Assembly: GCF_029962835.1 (NCBI RefSeq)
Contig: NC_080578.1
Location: forward strand, 104,387,759 to 104,451,758
Source: Magnolia sinica
Lineage: Eukaryota; Streptophyta; Magnoliopsida; Magnoliales; Magnoliaceae
Reading direction: 5' to 3'
Length of the DNA stretch: 64,000 nt
Part shown: one piece after another, positions 59,040-64,000 of the stretch
Layout of the letters: each line of letters begins with the position of its first letter
Numbering within the stretch: position 1 is the first letter of the stretch
Made by a program: the position numbers and the translations under genes
Notes under the pieces: generated by a model
What the model was told of the DNA's origin: nothing
The model's database searches: none
The model's input: the letters and a program-made list of their open reading frames with translations, nothing else

Positions 59040-62000
59040 ATGTCTGCACAATCTGCTACGGCAATCCAGAGAAGTCAGGTGCATGAAAAAACCCTAATCT
59101 GGCTATCATCACTCATTCGATTTCTGCATCTATCTTCCAGAAAGAAGAACGATCTAACCTCCCTCTTTTTTCTGCGGCTTTTCTGATCAGGTGGATCTTC
59201 TCGACTTCATAGATTGGACTGGAGTCGAATGCCTCAATCAGAACACTGGCCATTCCCTTTCCAACGCCCTCAAACAGGTACTTGAGCTCAATATAATCTA
59301 GGGTTTTTTTTTTTCCTTCGCTCTCGCTCCCTCTCTCCCTCCTCTGGTTTGATTCGATCGGAATTCTTTGCCAATTCGCACCTTGAGCTCTATTTGTCCA
59401 TTGTTTGGGTTGCAATTTTCAAATGGAAACTTCTATTCCCACCGATATTGCCATTTATAACATTGCATCCGAGTGAATATATTTTCCAACCAATCACTTG
59501 ACACGTAATGTACATTAGTTAGTATATTACTGTTTACAGCTGTCTCGGCATGTCCATGCGGACCAATAAGATGCCACCACGTGTCGGCACTATGCACTAA
59601 ATGATAGACAAAATCCTGCTCGTGTTCCGATGATATCTTTTGCCTCACATCCTTCGGTGGCACGTCACTTGTCAAAAGCAGAACGGCACAAAGCCGTATG
59701 CACGTTTGCAGATAAGACACTAACATGAGTGACATGTGTAGTTGAAGCAACGTGGCTGACAAGTTTATAAAGACTGCCGAGATAGGGATCCTATCGCAAT
59801 CTAGATATGCTCGGCAAGGCCGTCTCACATAATCCTGCCAAAATGAGAGATCCTCCTAGAGACAATTAGTGCTCTCGTGGCGATTACAAGGGTCGAGAAG
59901 TGGATTCTTTTCAAAGCAGAAGGAAATCAAAGACACTTGGAGGAATCCAGGTCCAGTGAAACTGATCCCGTAACGTCCATGGGTCTCTGCAGTCATGTTG
60001 TCACGGTGATATAAAAATGGTTTGGTACTGCAACTCTTGAAGATCTCTTTGGTCAGGCTAGGAAGATCGGAAAACAACTCCACATCGTGATTGCCAAGGA
60101 TCTTAAACCAGCTAGGAAACCCAGCAAGGGTTTGCCACCTCCCAAGTTATATAAGCACGTGACGAAGAGCTCGGGGCCCCAAGACAAACACAATCAATCT
60201 ACACAACGCAACCCTGCTTATCTTAGTTTCTAGTTCCCCCACTTCTATCCAGCTATGCTGTAGAATGCCCAGAGTTTAGGTTAGCGTAAATCGCTACTGT
60301 CCAGCACTATCACTGTAGTATGCTTAGGAGTAGTATAAATATCCACCACCTACCGTTGTTGGATCCCTATCAACCGAATCCTTACTTGGAAGATCACACC
60401 CCGGTCATATCTTGCTGACCATTCGCCTCGATTGTTTGTCCATACAAGCGATCACGTGTATTTATCTTTCATTTATTTCTCTGATGATTTTATTTATTTG
60501 CTGATTGTATAGAGATTCAAATACAAATCAATAAAATTATCATTGTTAGCCCTTTTAGTTTTATTTCTTTTCATCATTGTTCTATTTAGAAATACAAAGC
60601 CTACAATCACCGTTGAAAGAAAAGTCCTAAACATAAAGAAAAAAGTACCCATTCAGAAGGACTAACCCCGCCCCTTCTAAATCGCCCGATCGCTGTAACA
60701 ATTAGGGGTTGATAAGGTGTTCGATCCATTGATCTAGTCTTAATCGGTCTTTCTCAGCGCTGGGTCACCAGCATTCAATCGAACTCGAGTCAAGTACAAC
60801 TCTAGCATGCCTGCACTATCCTAGCCACACATGTTTGATCGAATACGGGCCTTCATTAACACGTGTGGCCTCGTGTTTGATTGAATAGCATAAAATATTT
60901 TTTGGCATGCCCAGTGGAACACAATATTCTATCTTTGGTATTTCCAAATAAAGCAAGATGCTTCCTAAATCGAAAAGGCTAGTTTTATCCCTGACGCTAT
61001 AGAAGAACCACAGGACGAGGGATAGTAGATGGAACTTGTTGATGTAGATGCATTCTCAACCATCCCTTGGAGATGTCGTAATGCATTTCCTTCAGATGCA
61101 AAGAGACATACGACAAATCGCAGAGGGTAACAGGGCACAAGCAGAGAATTTTGAAAGGGTGATCGAAAGTTTTTTCGAGAGACTTTCGATAACGCTGAAT
61201 ATCCAGCTTGCACCTAGTTTTCCCCTGGAACTGGAAGCAGAACGGGTAGTTGAACACCCTATAAAGGCTAGCCAGAATGAACCTCGAGGTTGTCCTGTAC
61301 CACCGCCATCAGTGGCAAGGAAGAATGGCTGAAACGACTGGCCTTATGGCTGGCTGGAGTTTGTTGATACCTAGAATCTTTATATACCCGAAGGCAACTT
61401 CAAGCCAGCATTGATAATCTTGGGGAGCAACTGGTTGCATAGTCGATGCCACACAATTACTATCCAACGGTTGAGAACCAAGGGGGGCAACCTCCAATCC
61501 CCCACCTTCGAGGGCTGTTAATCAAGCAACGCAAAAGCAATATCCCGCACAGCCGCATCGACCGCTCGACCGGGATGATTCATAGGACTCATTTAGGAGT
61601 ACGTCTCGCTAAATGGTCGGTGAATCGCTCGTTAGATCTACATGAACCACCATTAATGTTATTGAATTCCTTAGTTTTAGTGTGACTAATTTTAAGTCCT
61701 TTAGATTCTAAAGCACACCTCCATAAATCTAGCTTTATGTTTACGTCCTCCCACTTATTGTCAATTAAAACTACATCATTTGCAAACAATATACACCATG
61801 GAATATCATCTTTCAGATGCTTCGTTAACTTGTCCATAACTAATGCGAAAAGGTACGGGCTTAATGCTGATCCTTGATGTAAGGCTACAATATTGGGAAC
61901 TTACTTGTCTCTCCACTAGTGGTTCTCACATTTGTTACCACTTCCTCATACATATCCTTAATCACGTCAATATGCCCTCTTGAAACTCTTTTCTTTCCCA

Positions 62001-63423
62001 ACACTCAAATTAACACCATAGGGATCCTATCGTATGCTTTCTCTAAGTCAATAAAGACAATGTGGAGATCTTCCTCTCCCTATGTTTCTCCATCAATTGT
62101 CTAAGTACGAAAATAGCTGCAATGGTAGACCTCCATGGCATGAAACCAAAGTACCAAACTATTTTCTCATTCATTCGTCTCATGTCTTCGTCTTTGCTTA
62201 ATCATCTTCTTCCAAAGTTTTATATCATTGTTCATAAGTTTAATCTCACGATAGTTAGTGCAACTTTGTTTGTCTACTTTATTCTTATAAATAGGTACCA
62301 TAGTACTTCTCCTCCATTTGTCTGGCATTTTCATAGATTTTACAATCTTGTTTAACAACTTTGTCAACCAAAGTAGCCCGATATCTCTCATACAATTCCA
62401 AACATCTTTTGGTATAGCATTTTGTTTGAGGGCATTTTTGTTTTCATCTTTCCCAAAGCTTCTTTCACTTCAGATACCATAATCTTAAGAAAGGATCAGT
62501 GGTCTCTAACACCATATGAATTTATGGTTCCTTCTATTTCCATGCTTATAGAGTGGTTCTTGTGTAACAACTTTTGAAAATAGATTTTCCACCTTCGATT
62601 GATCTCATCTGATTCTCCTTGACTAGTACGCTCTAGTTATGGTTCTAAATGCATCTAACATGATCTAGGTTCCCGACATTCCTTTCTTTCATTTTTGCAA
62701 GTTTGAAGACATCTTTCTCACCTTCTCTTGTGTCCAATCTATTGTAAATATCATTATAAGCCTTAAGCTTAACCTCGCTTACCACTTCCTTTGCAATCTT
62801 TTTGGCATTTTTATATTATTCAAAATTTTCATTGCTTCTAGTCCCTTACAAAGCTTCGAAACATCAATGTTTCTCAATAATAGCTTTTTCTATGTCATCA
62901 TTCCACCACCAAGTTTCTTTATATGATTAGTTTTTCCCTCTAGATACTCTTAAAACATCCATTGCCACTTTCCTAATGCACTTAGCCATCTCATTCCACA
63001 TAAAATTCACTTCTTCCTCGACATTCCACTTTCCTATTTCTATCGATTTATTTTCAACTAACATTGTTTTCTCTTCTTTTAAATTCCACCCCCTAATTTT
63101 TGGACACCTATTAATTTCACTCCCTTTCTCATGCCCCTTCATGTTCCATGACATTCCATGACCATTAACCTATGTTGTGTAGTCAGACTCCCTCTTGGTA
63201 TAACCTTACACCTATTAGCCTTGCACAGTAAGATCTATTTGCACACCTCTTAATGTTGCATACCTTGCCCTCTTTCTTTTTTTCCCCCTTCTAAATCAGG
63301 GTTACAGGGAAGATGAGGGGTTGCATCTCGAGAGTGACGCTGATGAACAGTTGCTGATTTATATTCCTTTCATGCAAGTTGTTAAGTTGCATTCGGTTGT
63401 TATCATTGGGCCTGAAGAGGAAG
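59040..63423 (+). CDS. PITH domain (DUF1000) protein, exons 1-3, continues beyond window
   Basis: Exons 59040-59078, 59191-59277 and 63300-63423 encode 13, 29 and 41 codons plus one base. Introns 1 and 2 are in phase 0 and the third leaves phase 1. The protein starts [13 protein letters not shown], then [17 protein letters not shown] and HSLSNALKQ, then [33 protein letters not shown] and IIGPEEEG. This follows Arabidopsis At3g04780 (PITH domain-containing protein) closely as I remember it. The PITH domain is the C-terminal domain of thioredoxin-like 1 proteins, where it is linked to the 26S proteasome; the stand-alone plant protein has no assigned biochemical role that I know. The remaining roughly 100 residues should lie in exons to the right of 64000. 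Intron 2 is 4 kb and holds an LTR-element remnant and a LINE. Confidence 0.9.
59460..61560 (+). mobile_element. Probable LTR-retrotransposon remnant in intron 2 of the PITH gene
   Basis: A TATA-like GTATAAATATCC (about 60334), then AATAAA (about 60528) and TTTTTTGGCATGCCCAGTGG (about 60898) give the order promoter, polyadenylation signal and leader seen in some plant Ty3/gypsy LTRs. A short gag-like frame with [12 protein letters not shown] lies at 61048-61332. Ends and target duplication were not found. It is a degraded remnant without pol. Confidence 0.45.
61575..63185 (-). mobile_element. Decayed LINE (non-LTR retrotransposon) in intron 2 of the PITH gene
   Basis: The - strand encodes pieces in order. 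First come residues before the reverse transcriptase (63154-62927). Then an RT segment reads [15 protein letters not shown] ... NYREIKLM (62391-62167), the pattern of the LINE RT fingers. Last is a catalytic-region segment reading [14 protein letters not shown] (61837-61589), where the usual FADD is FAND, so the active site is lost. Frame changes and stops separate the pieces. It is antisense to the host gene. The RT wording is closest to plant RTE-like LINEs as I remember them; the clade is not certain. Confidence 0.8.
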
Positions 63424-63844
63424 GTACTGTCGATTCTCTTGCAGTTGAGCTTCTTTTTTTTTTTTTCCTTTTCTTCTTCTTCTTCTTTTAAAAAAAAACT
63501 TTTTCTGCCTATATGAGATGTTTATTTATTGATTGGGAGATTGAGTTGCTGCTTTTAATTCTTGCTTCTTTTTTCCCCCTTCTTTTGGTTCCTTTTCCTT
63601 TTAACAGAAGGGAGTGAGCAGGCGGATTCTGACATGTATTTTATTGAATCTTCTGTCTATAGAAACATGTTTTCTTGCCAATAAATGAATCGCTGCATTT
63701 GTGCTGATATGCTGTTGTTTGTAATTGAAACTGTGTGCAACTATTGATTCCTTCATGCACAGAGATTGACATAAAAAAGTTTCAACATGGCCCAAGTTTT
63801 GGAGAAATTTTAAGTTGAAAATGTAACCAGGTAGCTTGTAATTA

Positions 63845-63953
63845 TTATTTTTTTTTGAAAGGTGAGATGATTTCATTAAAGGGGAAGGAAAAAAACAAAC
63901 AAAAGAGGGGCTGCTGAGGAAGCAGACCACCATTACACTCCTAAAAACAAAAG
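63845..63953 (-). mobile_element. 5'-truncated LINE copy in intron 3 of the PITH gene
   Basis: A 109 bp insert whose - strand reads AATGAAATCATCTCACCTTT and ends CAAAAAAAAAATAATAA, an L1-type 3' end with an A-tail. It is flanked by identical 16 bp copies of AGGTAGCTTGTAATTA at 63829-63844 and 63954-63969, a textbook target-site duplication. Confidence 0.85.
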
Positions 63954-64000
63954 AGGTAGCTTGTAATTAATTATGTTTGGTATACTAATGGGAAGTGGAG

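Noticed and set aside
59433-59828. 131-codon open frame on the - strand as a possible gene
   Set aside because: It lies within the putative LTR remnant in the PITH intron and resembles no protein family I know.
63601-63640. Possible exon 4 of the PITH gene after TTTTAACAG
   Set aside because: The sequence that follows does not continue the PITH reading (the expected continuation after GPEEEG is a KTVKFF-like stretch), so the next exon is probably beyond the window.
1-64000. CRISPR arrays, toxin-antitoxin or other prokaryotic systems
   Set aside because: The window is plant nuclear DNA; its tandem repeats are microsatellites, minisatellites or transposon parts without spacer structure.

Overview
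The window is nuclear DNA from a flowering plant. The four host genes, all on the + strand, have plant-type introns and plant relatives. The rest is mostly transposable-element debris. The dominant repeat is a long fold-back family whose ends read GTGGGCCCACC followed by a TCCA...CCGTCCATCC motif. From memory this repeat is abundant in magnoliid genomes (Magnolia/Lauraceae type), so a magnoliid is my best guess, but that is inference and not proven here.

Layout. (1) 1-13327: a large Ty3/gypsy chromovirus (Tekay/Del-like) on the - strand. Its 3' LTR runs off the left edge and its 5' LTR is about 4.1 kb. A 3.1 kb solo LTR of a related element sits inside the gag end. (2) 13328-19325 and 24280-33095: two copies of one segmental duplication, called locus A and locus B below. 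Each carries a complete two-exon gene for a small RING-H2 protein (16350-18753 and 29086-31874). Since duplicating, each copy has gained its own insertions (SINEs, a MITE, LTR elements), so each serves as the empty-site control for the other. (3) 19326-24190: fold-back repeats, no gene. (4) 33100-45700: fold-back repeats, TA/CA microsatellites and degenerate repeats, no gene found. (5) 45786-54852: a six-exon gene for a secreted, probably GPI-anchored protein with two EGF-like modules; all five introns are in phase 1. (6) 55020-58980: repeats. (7) 59040 to the right edge: the first three exons of a PITH-domain (DUF1000) gene, with an LTR-element remnant and a decayed LINE in intron 2 and a short LINE copy in intron 3.

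The genes do not form a pathway. The RING-H2 pair are probable E3 ubiquitin ligases. The EGF-like protein belongs at the cell surface. The PITH protein belongs to the group associated with thioredoxin-like 1 and the proteasome. I found no tRNA or rRNA gene, no CRISPR array and no bacterial-type system. The most notable content is the recorded insertion history of the duplicated RING-H2 locus and the density of very long hairpin-forming repeats, three of which sit in the single intron of each RING-H2 gene. Exon boundaries were worked out by hand from GT/AG sites, reading frame and remembered homologues; no search was run.
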